Shown here: positions 16,947 to 26,587 of the stretch, in pieces
Layout: every line of letters starts with the position of its first letter
Position numbering within the stretch: position 1 is the first letter of the stretch
Source: Spirosoma sp. KCTC 42546
Lineage (GTDB): Bacteria > Bacteroidota > Bacteroidia > Cytophagales > Spirosomataceae
Reading direction: 5' to 3'
Assembly: GCF_006965485.1 (NCBI RefSeq)
Contig: NZ_CP041360.1
Coordinates: forward strand, 3,658,001 to 3,722,000
DNA: 64,000 bases
The notes under the pieces: generated by a model
Told to the model about the DNA's origin: nothing
The model's database searches: none
The model's input: only the letters and a program-made list of their open reading frames with translations
Made by a program: the position numbers and the translations under genes

Positions 16947-17966
16947 ATGGAACCACCTAAAGAACTGGTATTTAGCTACTTTGCTGGACGGGCTACGTCC
17001 GTTCAGCAGAAAGTTATTGGCGAATGGCTCAGTCAACCCGGTAGCCGCGAAATTTATTTTCAATGGCTCGATGAATGGGAACGAAGCTTTCCCCAATACA
17101 CGCCCGATGTCACGAAGAATCTGGACCGCTTCCGTCAGCGAATCGATACACCAACGGACCTCCCCTTACAATCACAACGACTGCTGTTGACTAAGCCAGA
17201 CCGGAACTGGTATAGGGGTCGTTGGCTCGTGGCCGCTACGGTTGCACTGGCTTTCCTCACCAGCGGCTGGTTTTTCCGGGACTCAGTCCTGTATTATACC
17301 GTGGCGACCGGCCCACACCAGCTTCGGTCGCTCAAATTGCCCGACGGCTCGCTGGTTTCGCTGAATAGCCGCTCAACGTTGCGGGTACCCCGTGTTGGGT
17401 ATGGCTGGCTTTCCCGACGCGTTGCCTTAACGGGAGATGCCGTGTTTGATGTACAGCATTTGCCTAGTAATCAGACATTTGTTGTTCAGGCTATGGATGG
17501 ACTGGATGTGGAAGTACTGGGCACCGAATTTTCCGTTCGGAGTGGAGTTGAGCGTGCAGAAGTGGTACTCAAGCGAGGTCGTGTTAACCTGCATTATGCC
17601 ACCGATAATCAACCTGTTCAGGACTTGCTCATGAAGCCCGGCGATCGGGTCACGCTCGATGGACGAGGGTCTTTACAACTCCAGACCCAACCCGACACGA
17701 CTCAGTTTGCCCAATGGCGGTATCGGTTGTTTAGTTTCAACAATACGCCCCTGCGGGAAGTCGCCAGCCAAATTCAGTATGTATTTGGCGTTAACGTTCA
17801 ACTCACCGACCCAGCATTGGCCCGACGGACCCTGACCGGTACTATTCGCGCAGGCTCTTCCGATGAACTGGCAGATGCCCTGGCCGAACTCCTTGAACTA
17901 CGAGTTAGCCATCGTGGTCAGAACCTTATTTTTTCAACTGCTTCCGAACCCCAACTCACTCAATGA
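16947..17966 (+). CDS. FecR-type anti-sigma factor
   Basis: A 339-residue inner-membrane signal transducer. A cytoplasmic N-terminal part of about 95 residues binds the sigma factor. One membrane segment follows (WLVAATVALAFLTSGWFF). The periplasmic FecR domain has LKLPDGSLVSLNSRSTLRVP, the GDAVFDVQHLPSNQTFVVQA segment in two blocks, and VEVLGTEFSVRS. A C-terminal domain resembling the secretin/TonB short domain (PLREVASQIQYVFGVNV) contacts the SusC signalling domain. Its last codons overlap the SusC start by four bases (ATGA), so the two are translationally coupled. Confidence 0.93.
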   Translation: MEPPKELVFSYFAGRATSVQQKVIGEWLSQPGSREIYFQWLDEWERSFPQYTPDVTKNLDRFRQRIDTPTDLPLQSQRLLLTKPDRNWYRGRWLVAATVALAFLTSGWFFRDSVLYYTVATGPHQLRSLKLPDGSLVSLNSRSTLRVPRVGYGWLSRRVALTGDAVFDVQHLPSNQTFVVQAMDGLDVEVLGTEFSVRSGVERAEVVLKRGRVNLHYATDNQPVQDLLMKPGDRVTLDGRGSLQLQTQPDTTQFAQWRYRLFSFNNTPLREVASQIQYVFGVNVQLTDPALARRTLTGTIRAGSSDELADALAELLELRVSHRGQNLIFSTASEPQLTQ

Positions 17967-20900
17967 GAAAACCAGTACCACTCACACTGATAACCGGTTG
18001 GTTACTCAGCGTCGGTTACGGACATACCGTAGCGCAAACCCTGGCTTTTGCCCGAACAACTCAACAAGCGCTTACTACGCAGCCGGGCAAGACCAAAAGT
18101 CTTAGTATGGCAAATCAGCCGCTCAAACAGACCCTGTTACAACTGAAAGAACATTACGGCGTCGATATTTTATTTGAAGAATCCGTAGTAGCGCGCCACC
18201 TAAGTCCGCTTGAACCGCTTGATTTGAATGCCCGCCTGGAAACGAATCTAAACGCATTACTTAAGCCCAATGGGTTGAAATTCAAGAAGCTGCGCTCGGG
18301 AGCTTATTTGATTTTAGCGCCTAAAAACAGCGATAGAGCTATTATTAGCCTGCCCGACTTACCACCCCAAACAACGGCGGGTCCCGTTCAGTTATCCGGC
18401 TTGACTAATCTGTCGGCCGCCCAGTTGACAGAGCAAGTGCCAACAGATATCCGGGTATCAGGACGCGTAACGGGCGAAACCGGAGAGGCACTGCCGGGGG
18501 TGAGCGTGGTAGTGAAAGGCTCGCCGAGGGGGACAACAACCGATGCACAAGGGCGCTATCAGCTCACTATACCAAACGACCGTATCGACGGCTCAGGCAT
18601 AACACTGGTGTTTAGCTTCGTAGGCTATACCAGCCAGGAGAAAGTTATCCGTAACCAATCGACTCTTGATATTCAACTCCTGCCCGACACCAAATCGCTG
18701 AATGAGGTGGTTGTGGTAGGCTATGGACAGGTGAAAAAGAGTGACCTGACGGGTTCAGTTGCTACAGTGCCCGTGGAGGAGATTCGTAAAGTAGCCGTTA
18801 CTTCACTCGATCAGGCACTACAAGGCCGGGCTGCCGGGGTACAGATTACCCAGAACTCGGGGGCTCCGGGGGGTACAACAAGCATCCGGATTCGGGGTGG
18901 CAATTCCATTCAGGGAGATAACGAACCCTTGTATGTGATTGATGGCATCCCGTTTAAAAATGATGGCGCCAACAGCGGGTCAAATTTTAACGTCCTGAGT
19001 ACCCTCAATCCAAGTGATATTGAGTCTATTTCGGTCCTGAAAGATGCGTCGTCTACGGCCATCTATGGGTCAAGAGGTGCCAACGGTGTGGTAATCATTA
19101 CAACCAAACGCGGGAAGGCGGGCAAATCGACCATCAATTTCGAAACCTACTACGGTGTTCAGCAGGTACGCCGGAAATACCCGGTGCTTAACGCACGGGA
19201 GTACGCTCAGTTTGTGAACGATGCCAATACAAACGAGGGCCGTCCGGCGGTATATACGCAGGCACAGGTCGATGCATTTGGCGTTGGCACCGACTGGCAG
19301 GATGAGATTTTTCGGCAGGCACCCATTGCCAACTACCAATTGTCGATGAGTGGGGGCGATGAAAAAACCCAATATTCCATTGGGGGGGGGTATTTCAAAC
19401 AGAACGGCATTATTGTCAATTCCGATTTTGACCGGTACTCGTTCCGGATCAATCTGGATCGGAAGCTGACCAATAAAATTAAAATTGGGAATAGCCTGAC
19501 CGTCAACCGGACCGTTACGAATCAGGCCCGTTCGGATGGGGATTTAGGGAGTGCAGGTCTGGTTACGATGGCGGCTTTACAATTTCCCTCGATCTTGCCG
19601 GTACGGAATCCGGACGGCACCTATCTGCTAACCGATCCGGCGCTCACCTTCACGGCCGACAACCCCGTTGCACTAGCCCGTGATAATAAAAACCGCACAA
19701 CGGCTTATCGTATTTTTGGCAGTGTCTTCGGCGATTATCAGATCATTGATGGCTTGAACTTGCGGGTGTCGCTGGGCATAGATGCGATACTGCAAAAACA
19801 GGATTCTTACCTACCTCGCTCGGTATCAAGTGGGTTGGCGCAGGGCGGAGCCGCGTCGATCTATAATTCCCAGGCAACGACCTGGCTGAATGAGAACCTG
19901 TTGACCTATTCGCGAACCTTCAATACGGTCCATAACATAAGTGCCTTGCTGGGCTATACGCAGCAGGCCAACCGGACGGAAAGTAGCCGGGCGCAGTCTC
20001 GTAATTTCGTGAACGATAACCTGGGATCAGGTAACCTGGCGTCTGGTTCGGTACCGCTCATTCCCGAATCGGGTATTGGCACCTGGGGGCTTCAATCGTA
20101 TCTGGCCCGCATTAATTACGGCTACAAGGATAAATATTTGCTGACAGCCTCGTTCCGGGCGGATGGTTCCTCTCGCTTTGGGTCCAACAAACAGAATGGC
20201 TATTTCCCATCGGCGGCCCTGGCCTGGCGGGTTTCGGAAGAAGCGTTTTTAAAGAACAACCGCGTTATCAACGACCTGAAACTTCGGGCTACGTATGGAT
20301 CGACGGGTAATCAGGATGGTATTGGCAACTACCCGGCCTATTCGCTGCTGGGAACTCAGAATTACGTTTTTGGTAATACCGTGTCAACTGGGCTGGGACC
20401 AAACCAGATTGCGAACCCGGATTTATCGTGGGAAACAACAACCCAGGCCGACATGGGTGTGGATGTGGGATTCCTCAATAACCGTATCACACTGACCGCC
20501 GATGTATACCTGAAACGTACGAAAGACCTGCTCCTGAATGTGACCCTGCCGAGCACATCAGGGTATTCAAGCGCCATTAAAAACCTGGGCAAGGTGGAGA
20601 ATAAAGGGGTTGAACTGAGTATTTCGTCGCGTAACATTGATGGCGCATTCAAATGGACAACGGATGTAAATTTTGCCCTCAACCGCAATAAAGTGCTGGA
20701 TATTGGCGGTGCACCACAGATTTTTGCCGGCAACGTAGCCAACATCGGCCAGAACCTTAACTCCGGTATCATTCGGGTAGGGGAGCCATTGGGGTCATTC
20801 TTTGGCTACGTGACGAACGGGCTCTATCAAACGACCGATGAACTTACCGCGCTTGCTGATCCACAGGCCAAAAAGCCCGGCGATCGTAAATACCTAGACC

Positions 20901-21451
20901 TGAACGGCGATAAGAAAATAGACGATAACGATCGGACGATCATTGGTCGGGCGCAACCCAAATTCATTGGCGGTATCAGCAATACATTTTCGTACAAAGG
21001 AGTCGAGTTGACCGCCTTTTTTCAGGGCGTGTACGGCAATAATATTCTGAATGCGAACCGCTATGAACTGGAATACCTGAACGCCACTACAAACCAGGAC
21101 CGGGATGTGTTGAACCGCTGGACGCCCACCAATACCAATACGGACATCCCACGAGCGTCTACCACCCGCCCTGCCAACCGCGTGTCAACCCGGCAGATTG
21201 AGGATGGGTCGTATCTCCGCCTGAAGAACATTCAGTTGGCCTACAATCTGCCCGCGTCGGTTCTCAAAAGCCTGAAAATCCAATCGGTTCGGGTGTATGC
21301 AACGGCGCAAAACTTCCTGACCTGGACCAGCTATTCGGGCTACGACCCGGAAGTGAACCGGTTTGGTCAGGATAGCCGGAGTCAGGGATTCGATTACGCC
21401 AGCTACCCAGCAGCTAAAACGCTTCTATTTGGCCTGAACGTGGGTTTTTAA
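17963..21451 (+). CDS. SusC/RagA TonB-dependent outer-membrane transporter with STN signalling domain
   Basis: A 1162-residue TonB-linked receptor. Order: signal peptide; an STN domain (about residues 45-115, SLSMANQPLKQTLLQLKEHY) that talks to FecR; a carboxypeptidase-regulatory-like domain (VSGRVTGETGEALPGVSVVV); the TonB-box-like VVVVGYGQVKKSDLTGSV; a plug domain with ALQGRAAGVQIT and PLYVIDGIP; and a 22-strand barrel ending LLFGLNVGF. Together with SusD it imports an oligosaccharide or other polymer fragment. The STN domain makes this a signalling transporter that can switch on its own sigma factor. SusD follows after an inverted-repeat element. Substrate is unknown. Confidence 0.96.
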   Translation: MRKPVPLTLITGWLLSVGYGHTVAQTLAFARTTQQALTTQPGKTKSLSMANQPLKQTLLQLKEHYGVDILFEESVVARHLSPLEPLDLNARLETNLNALLKPNGLKFKKLRSGAYLILAPKNSDRAIISLPDLPPQTTAGPVQLSGLTNLSAAQLTEQVPTDIRVSGRVTGETGEALPGVSVVVKGSPRGTTTDAQGRYQLTIPNDRIDGSGITLVFSFVGYTSQEKVIRNQSTLDIQLLPDTKSLNEVVVVGYGQVKKSDLTGSVATVPVEEIRKVAVTSLDQALQGRAAGVQITQNSGAPGGTTSIRIRGGNSIQGDNEPLYVIDGIPFKNDGANSGSNFNVLSTLNPSDIESISVLKDASSTAIYGSRGANGVVIITTKRGKAGKSTINFETYYGVQQVRRKYPVLNAREYAQFVNDANTNEGRPAVYTQAQVDAFGVGTDWQDEIFRQAPIANYQLSMSGGDEKTQYSIGGGYFKQNGIIVNSDFDRYSFRINLDRKLTNKIKIGNSLTVNRTVTNQARSDGDLGSAGLVTMAALQFPSILPVRNPDGTYLLTDPALTFTADNPVALARDNKNRTTAYRIFGSVFGDYQIIDGLNLRVSLGIDAILQKQDSYLPRSVSSGLAQGGAASIYNSQATTWLNENLLTYSRTFNTVHNISALLGYTQQANRTESSRAQSRNFVNDNLGSGNLASGSVPLIPESGIGTWGLQSYLARINYGYKDKYLLTASFRADGSSRFGSNKQNGYFPSAALAWRVSEEAFLKNNRVINDLKLRATYGSTGNQDGIGNYPAYSLLGTQNYVFGNTVSTGLGPNQIANPDLSWETTTQADMGVDVGFLNNRITLTADVYLKRTKDLLLNVTLPSTSGYSSAIKNLGKVENKGVELSISSRNIDGAFKWTTDVNFALNRNKVLDIGGAPQIFAGNVANIGQNLNSGIIRVGEPLGSFFGYVTNGLYQTTDELTALADPQAKKPGDRKYLDLNGDKKIDDNDRTIIGRAQPKFIGGISNTFSYKGVELTAFFQGVYGNNILNANRYELEYLNATTNQDRDVLNRWTPTNTNTDIPRASTTRPANRVSTRQIEDGSYLRLKNIQLAYNLPASVLKSLKIQSVRVYATAQNFLTWTSYSGYDPEVNRFGQDSRSQGFDYASYPAAKTLLFGLNVGF

Positions 21452-21453
21452 AC

Positions 21454-21556
21454 AAATGGACAATGTGTAATGCAAAATGTACAATGATCAATTACCGGGC
21501 TATTTGTGATTTTTACATTATACATTGTTCATTATCCATTTTACATTATTCATAAT
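21454..21556. repeat. CATTATACATT-type imperfect inverted repeat, copy 1
   Basis: The left side uses the words GACAATG, GTAATGC, AAAATGTACAATG; the right side uses TACATTATACATTGTTCATT and CCATTTTACATTATTCAT. The two sides are imperfect complements. The element occupies nearly all of the gap between susC and susD inside the operon, ending just before the susD start. Confidence 0.65.
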
Positions 21557-21562
21557 TGGACA

Positions 21563-22993
21563 ATGAAAAAGATAGTATTCCTCCTTTGCCTGATTAGCGC
21601 CATGACCTCCTGTGAGGTGTTGAATCAAACACCAGAATCGAGTTTTACACCCGCTAATTTTTACAAGAATGCCGATGATGCCAAAGCGGCTGTAAGTGCA
21701 ATCTATGATCCTCTGAACAACGCCAATATGTATGGGCAGGTGATGTGGATTTTGCAGGACCAGGCCACCGACGATGCCGAATGGGGTAACGGTCGCTCGA
21801 CGGCTAATCAGCCCAAGAACGATCTCGATAAATATACGTTTACACCGGCTACCTCTACGTTTCAGTCGCTCTGGTCAACGGTTTACTCAGCCATTAATCG
21901 GGCCAATACGGTCATTGCGCGTGTACCGGGCATAGCCATGGACAACGATCTGAAAGCGCGCTATATAGCTGAGGCTAAGTTCATGCGTGGGTTCTATTAC
22001 TTCACACTGGTTCGATTGTTTGGGGGCGTGCCATTGATAACAGCCGAAACGACATCGTTGAATAATCTGACTGTAGCCAGGGCATCTGTGGATGACGTGT
22101 ACAAACTGATCGTTCAGGACTTTACGGAAGCCGAAACCGTTTTGCCAACGACCTATTCTACTGCCGACAGAGGACGGGCAACTAAGGGGGCTGCAAAAGC
22201 CTTTCTGACCAAAGTATACCTGACACGCCAGGACTGGGCTAATGCATCGGCTAAAGCCAAAGAAGTGATTGCGCTGGGTGTATACGACCTTTGGGCGAAT
22301 TTTGCGGATGCGTTTCTGATCGCCAACAAAAATGGTAAAGAAGGGGTTTTTGAAATGCAGGCGTTGAGTGGTGGCTTCAATGAAGGAAGTTGGATGCAGG
22401 GGTATATGCGGCCCAACTTCGATCGGGTGAATGGGGTAGCTGGTTTCGGAGATGATCCTGCTACCGACAATCTGTATAAGGCCTACCGTGCTGATGATAA
22501 ACGCCGAAATGTAACGCTTAAGCTCTATTCTGCATCGAGTACACCCGCGGCTCCTGCCAGCGTTTTGTTCCCCTGCTACGTTTACAAATACTTAGATCCT
22601 AGTGCTACCGGTAACAACGACGGTGGAAATAACTATCCCATCATTCGGTACGCCGATGTTCTGCTCATGTATGCCGAAGCACTGAACGAGCAAACACCGA
22701 ATAATACGGACGCCTATTCAACTATCAACCGGATTCGGAACCGGGCGGGTTTGCCAAATCTGACTGCCAACCTGAGTCAGGCTCAGTTTCGGGATAGTTT
22801 ATTGCTGGAACGACGGCTGGAACTGGCCTTCGAAGGGCATCGCTGGTATGATCTGGCGCGTACCAAACGATTGATCAGCGCCATGAAAGAGCAGAATCCA
22901 ACGATCGCCGTCGACGAACATCATTATCTGTTCCCAATTCCTCAAACCGAACGGGATGTCAACCCCTTGTTGACCCAGAATCCGGGTTATTAG
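21563..22993 (+). CDS. SusD/RagB family outer-membrane lipoprotein
   Basis: A surface lipoprotein of 476 residues that caps the SusC channel and binds glycan. I choose the start at 21563: it gives a lipoprotein signal (MKKIVFLLCLISAMTSCEV) with the lipobox cysteine, while the longer frame runs into the repeat element. Hallmarks are the N-terminal LNQTPESSFT segment, AEAKFMRGFYYFTLVRLFGG, the TPR-like helices with AKAFLTKVYLTRQDW, and the C-terminal block YADVLLMYAEALNE, IRNRAGLP, LLERRLELAFEGHRWYDLAR and HHYLFPIPQTE. This is the second gene of the SusCD pair. Confidence 0.95.
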   Translation: MKKIVFLLCLISAMTSCEVLNQTPESSFTPANFYKNADDAKAAVSAIYDPLNNANMYGQVMWILQDQATDDAEWGNGRSTANQPKNDLDKYTFTPATSTFQSLWSTVYSAINRANTVIARVPGIAMDNDLKARYIAEAKFMRGFYYFTLVRLFGGVPLITAETTSLNNLTVARASVDDVYKLIVQDFTEAETVLPTTYSTADRGRATKGAAKAFLTKVYLTRQDWANASAKAKEVIALGVYDLWANFADAFLIANKNGKEGVFEMQALSGGFNEGSWMQGYMRPNFDRVNGVAGFGDDPATDNLYKAYRADDKRRNVTLKLYSASSTPAAPASVLFPCYVYKYLDPSATGNNDGGNNYPIIRYADVLLMYAEALNEQTPNNTDAYSTINRIRNRAGLPNLTANLSQAQFRDSLLLERRLELAFEGHRWYDLARTKRLISAMKEQNPTIAVDEHHYLFPIPQTERDVNPLLTQNPGY

Positions 22994-23009
22994 TAATCGC
23001 AAAAGATAG

Positions 23010-23119
23010 TGAACACAGAGCCGCAGAGAACACAAAGGATACGATTCTAATTGATTGAGGAAGTATAATTTCTCCGTTCAATTGAAAAATTCTTTGTGTT
23101 CTCTGCGGCTCTGTGTTCA
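23010..23119. repeat. CACAGAG-type inverted repeat, copy 2
   Basis: The arms 23010-23037 and 23092-23119 are perfect 28-base complements using TGAACACAGAGCCGCAGAG. The loop is 54 bases. It lies between susD and the FAD oxidoreductase gene and ends 21 bases before that gene's start. Confidence 0.85.
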
Positions 23120-23140
23120 ATAAACCCTTTCAAATCATGT

Positions 23141-25147
23141 ATGAAAAAACTACTAATTCTCTTTGTCTGCATTCCATTAGTAGCTAGAACTGTAGTTGCC
23201 CAGAATTCCCCGGTTACCGTTGATATCTGTGTGTATGGTGGTTCATCGGCGGGAGTTATTGCAGCTTATACAGCGAAGAAAATGGGGAAATCTGTGATCC
23301 TGATTGAGCCCGGACGGCACCTGGGTGGCCTGACTACGGGCGGACTGGGCTATACAGACATTGGAAATAAATACGCCATTTCGGGTATTGCCCGGGATTA
23401 CTACCGGCGGATCGGCAAGCACTACGGTAAGTTTGAACAGTGGATTTTTGAGCCCCATGTTGCGGAAGATCTGTTTAAAGATTACGTTAAACGGGCAGAT
23501 GTTAACGTCTTGTATGCCTACCGACTCGTGTCGGCAACGAAGCAAAACGGATCGATTCAAAGCATAACCCTGGAGCCCTCGTCGGGGAGTGGAGGGAATC
23601 GGGTGATCAAGGCTAAAATGTTTCTCGACTGTACCTACGAAGGGGACCTGATGGCCAAGGCGGGCGTTAGCTATACCGTTGGCCGCGAAGACAACAAGCT
23701 GTACGGGGAAACCTACAACGGTGTTCAACTGCTCGACAAGCATCAATTTGCCGATGGGGTAGACCCCTATAAAATTCCCGGCAAACCCGAGAGCGGTTTA
23801 TGCTGGGGTATTAGTCCGGCGGCTTTGCAGCCCATCGGTAGCGGAAATAAACAGGTTCAGACCTATAATTTCCGTATCTGTTTGACCAGCAATCCGGCCA
23901 ACATGATCCCGATCACGAAGCCAGAAGGCTACGATTCAACCCACTATGAATTGTTGTTGCGGGCTATAGAGAAAAACCCCAAGCTGGCGTTTAACACCAT
24001 CCTGAAGCCTGACTGGATGCCGAATCAGAAAACGGATATCAATAATAATGGCCCGTTTTCGACCGACATGATCGGCATGAATTATGACTTTCCCGAAGGC
24101 AGTTACCAGCGTAGGGCCGACATTCAGCGGCAGCATGAATTGTATAACAAAGGCTTACTCTATTTTATCGGCCATGATCCACGGATGCGCCCTGATATTC
24201 AGGTTGAAATGCGCAAACTAGGCTACCCTAAAGACGAATACACAGACAGCGGGAACTGGTCAACCCAAATGTATGTGCGGGAAGCCCGGCGTATGATTGG
24301 CTATTATGTGATGACCCAGGCCAACTGTCAGGGGCGCAACGTAGTGACAGACGGTGTGGGAATGGCTGCGTACACAATGGATTCACACAATTGCCAGCGG
24401 ATCGTGATCGAGAAGAACGGACTAAAAATGGTTAAAAACGAGGGCGATGTTCAGGTAGGCGGTTTCCCTCCATATCCGATCTCATACCGATGCCTGATTC
24501 CGAAAGAAAACGAATGTAAAAACCTGCTCGTACCGGTTTGCCTCTCAGCCACGCATATTGCGTATGGATCTATCCGTATGGAACCCGTATTTATGGTACT
24601 GGCCCAGTCGTCGGCGGTGGCAGCGAGCATGGCCATTGATGGAAAAACATCGGTACAGGCCATTGATGTGAAGAAGCTCCAGGCGGAATTAAAAACCAAC
24701 CCTTTGGCGGATGGCAGTACGCCTGAAATTCTGGTGGATAACGATGATACAGCCCATACAACCCGTACGGGTGACTGGACTCGCGACAACAACCCCAAAG
24801 GCGCTTACGGGCCAAGTTATTTTACCGCGAAAGCTGCTGATGGAGAGGTGAAAACAGTTCAGTTTAGCCCTGCCGTAACAAAAGCAGGGGACTACAATAT
24901 CTATATTTATTTTCCGAAGCTTATGGGGGCATCAGGTAAAACAACCATTACCGTTTCGGATGGTAAACAACGCAAAGACGTAACTATCCGTGAGGCTGAT
25001 ATCCGGGTCGAAGGCCAGACATCGGGTGAGTGGGTGCCACTCGGTTCGTTTACGCTAACGCCGGGTCAGAAAAGCTATGTTGAGGTATCAACGAAAGAGG
25101 CCGACGGAGTTGTAGTGGCCGACGCCGTGTTATTCGTGCCTAACTAA
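23141..25147 (+). CDS. secreted FAD-dependent oxidoreductase with golvesin-like C-terminal domain
   Basis: A 668-residue protein. The start at 23141 gives a signal peptide (MKKLLILFVCIPLVARTVVA then Q). The FAD-dependent oxidoreductase domain (PF12831 type) begins with the nucleotide-binding VDICVYGGSSAGVIAAYTA, then EPGRHLGGLTTGGLGYTD, DCTYEGDLMAKAGV, and later YVREARRMIGYYVMT and AAYTMDSHNCQR. From about residue 530 a beta-sandwich similar to the xanthan-lyase/golvesin C-terminal domain follows (ILVDNDDTAHTTRTGDWT, ending VVVADAVLFVPN) and probably binds carbohydrate. It lies directly after SusCD and likely acts in the same glycan pathway in the periplasm or at the surface. The substrate oxidised is unknown. 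Confidence 0.9.
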   Translation: MKKLLILFVCIPLVARTVVAQNSPVTVDICVYGGSSAGVIAAYTAKKMGKSVILIEPGRHLGGLTTGGLGYTDIGNKYAISGIARDYYRRIGKHYGKFEQWIFEPHVAEDLFKDYVKRADVNVLYAYRLVSATKQNGSIQSITLEPSSGSGGNRVIKAKMFLDCTYEGDLMAKAGVSYTVGREDNKLYGETYNGVQLLDKHQFADGVDPYKIPGKPESGLCWGISPAALQPIGSGNKQVQTYNFRICLTSNPANMIPITKPEGYDSTHYELLLRAIEKNPKLAFNTILKPDWMPNQKTDINNNGPFSTDMIGMNYDFPEGSYQRRADIQRQHELYNKGLLYFIGHDPRMRPDIQVEMRKLGYPKDEYTDSGNWSTQMYVREARRMIGYYVMTQANCQGRNVVTDGVGMAAYTMDSHNCQRIVIEKNGLKMVKNEGDVQVGGFPPYPISYRCLIPKENECKNLLVPVCLSATHIAYGSIRMEPVFMVLAQSSAVAASMAIDGKTSVQAIDVKKLQAELKTNPLADGSTPEILVDNDDTAHTTRTGDWTRDNNPKGAYGPSYFTAKAADGEVKTVQFSPAVTKAGDYNIYIYFPKLMGASGKTTITVSDGKQRKDVTIREADIRVEGQTSGEWVPLGSFTLTPGQKSYVEVSTKEADGVVVADAVLFVPN

Positions 25148-25160
25148 CGGTTTCTATCTG

Positions 25161-25220
25161 AAATTGCGTGCTGCTTTGGTGTCGGTTACTACTAACCGAC
25201 ACCAAAGCAGCACGCAATTT
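25161..25220 (+). terminator. 28-bp perfect hairpin ending the SusCD-oxidoreductase operon
   Basis: The arms 25161-25188 and 25193-25220 are perfect complements with a 4-base loop (CTAC). They begin 13 bases after the stop and are followed by a T run (AATTTTTTCTG). This is a strong intrinsic terminator. Confidence 0.85.
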
Positions 25221-25262
25221 TTTCTGTACAGGCAGTATACCTAAACTTGTCAGACAGTTCCG

Positions 25263-25270
25263 TACTTTTG
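25263..25270 (+). promoter_or_regulatory. -7 box for the aminotransferase gene
   Basis: TACTTTTG matches TAnnTTTG exactly. The best TTG upstream (25247) is only 13 bases away, so the -33 element is poor. Transcription would start near 25277, which argues against the ATG at 25275 and for that at 25317. Confidence 0.45.
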
Positions 25271-25316
25271 CGGCATGGAATTAGCGTGCATAGACGAAGT
25301 AGTAGAAGTGCCTGGT

Positions 25317-26528
25317 ATGGAAATACTTAAAAGCGATCGGCTTACCCATCTGAAATATGACATTCGGGGCCCTATTTACGAGAAATCACTTGAACTCGAA
25401 AGTCAGGGTTACAAAATCATCAGCCTGAACATTGGCAATCCTGCCACCTTCGGTTTCGACGCCCCCGACGAAATTGTCCACGATATAATTCTGAACATCC
25501 GCAATGCGCAGGGCTATTCCGACTCGCGGGGGCTATTTGCGGCCCGTAAGGCGGTCATGCACCATACCCAGAATATTGGTCTCCCAGGTATCGAAATCAA
25601 CGATATTTACATTGGTAACGGGGTAAGTGAGTTGATTATGCTCTCCATGCAGGCGCTCCTCAATGAAGGGGATGAAGTGCTGGTTCCATCACCCGATTAC
25701 CCACTCTGGACGGCTTCTGTAGCGTTTTGTGGAGGCAAGCCTGTTCACTATGTCTGCGACGAAGCGTCCGATTGGAACCCCGATCTGGTTGATCTGGAAC
25801 AAAAAATTACACCCCGCACTCGGGCTATCGTTGTCATAAACCCGAATAATCCAACGGGTGCTGTGTACGACAAAGCCGTATTGGAAGGAATCGCCCGTAT
25901 TGCCGAGCGGCATAAACTGATCGTTTTTTCGGATGAGATTTACGACCGGATTCTATACAATGGAGCTGTCCATTTTCCAATCTCCAAGATGATTAATGAT
26001 ACGCTCTGCATCACCATGGGCGGATTGTCGAAAAATTACCGGGCGGCTGGTTTTCGGGGCGGTTGGATGATTCTGAGCGGTGCTCGAAAACGAGCCAAGT
26101 CCTACATTGAAGGGCTGACCCTGTTAGCCAGTATGCGGTTGTGTGCGAACGTGCCTACACAATATGCTATTCAAACGGCTTTGGGAGGCTATCAGAGTAT
26201 TAATGATCTGGTGGTTCCAACGGGTCGTTTATACAAACAGATGATGCTCGCTTATGAGCGGATGACGGCCATTCCGGGCGTTAGCTGCGTAAAGCCCAGA
26301 GGTGCTTTGTACATTTTTCCGAAAATTGATCTGAGCCAGTTCCGCCTGGAAGATGATGATGATTTTGTGCTGAATCTGTTGACAGAGCAAAAAGTGCTCG
26401 TTGTGTCGGGAAATGGCTTCAATTACAAACAAAATGATCACTTCCGAATTGTTTGTCTGCCAACAATCGATGAGTTGACCGTAGCCATGGATCGGATCGA
26501 GTACTTCCTGGAAACCAGGCGCAAGTAA
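25317..26528 (+). CDS. PLP-dependent aminotransferase, AlaA-like (class I/II)
   Basis: A fold-type I aminotransferase of about 403 residues. An ATG 42 bases upstream (25275) is in frame but would be practically leaderless behind the -7 box, so MEILKSDRLTHLKYDIRGPI is preferred as the N-terminus. Visible PLP features are YSDSRGLFAARKAV, the DYPLWTASV segment, VINPNNPTGAVY, SDEIYDRILY, and the Schiff-base lysine in MGGLSKNYRAAGFRGGW. The overall pattern matches glutamate-pyruvate aminotransferase AlaA, which makes alanine from pyruvate. It is flanked by a strong terminator on each side, so it is a single-gene unit. Confidence 0.9.
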   Translation: MEILKSDRLTHLKYDIRGPIYEKSLELESQGYKIISLNIGNPATFGFDAPDEIVHDIILNIRNAQGYSDSRGLFAARKAVMHHTQNIGLPGIEINDIYIGNGVSELIMLSMQALLNEGDEVLVPSPDYPLWTASVAFCGGKPVHYVCDEASDWNPDLVDLEQKITPRTRAIVVINPNNPTGAVYDKAVLEGIARIAERHKLIVFSDEIYDRILYNGAVHFPISKMINDTLCITMGGLSKNYRAAGFRGGWMILSGARKRAKSYIEGLTLLASMRLCANVPTQYAIQTALGGYQSINDLVVPTGRLYKQMMLAYERMTAIPGVSCVKPRGALYIFPKIDLSQFRLEDDDDFVLNLLTEQKVLVVSGNGFNYKQNDHFRIVCLPTIDELTVAMDRIEYFLETRRK

Positions 26529-26549
26529 GCGGCTATACAGGTATAGTTA

Positions 26550-26587
26550 CACACAAAAGGGCTCGACTAGTCGAGCCCTTTTGTGTG
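26550..26587. terminator. 38-base perfect palindrome after the aminotransferase gene
   Basis: CACACAAAAGGGCTCGACT (26550-26568) is directly followed by its exact reverse complement (26569-26587), giving GGGCTCGAC stems closed by CTAG and a T-rich 3' side. It starts 21 bases after the stop and is an intrinsic terminator able to work from either side. Confidence 0.8.

Noticed and set aside
25275..25316. Upstream ATG (25275) as start of the aminotransferase
   Set aside because: It lies four bases after a perfect TAnnTTTG box, where transcription would barely have begun; the ATG at 25317 also fits the family N-terminus better.
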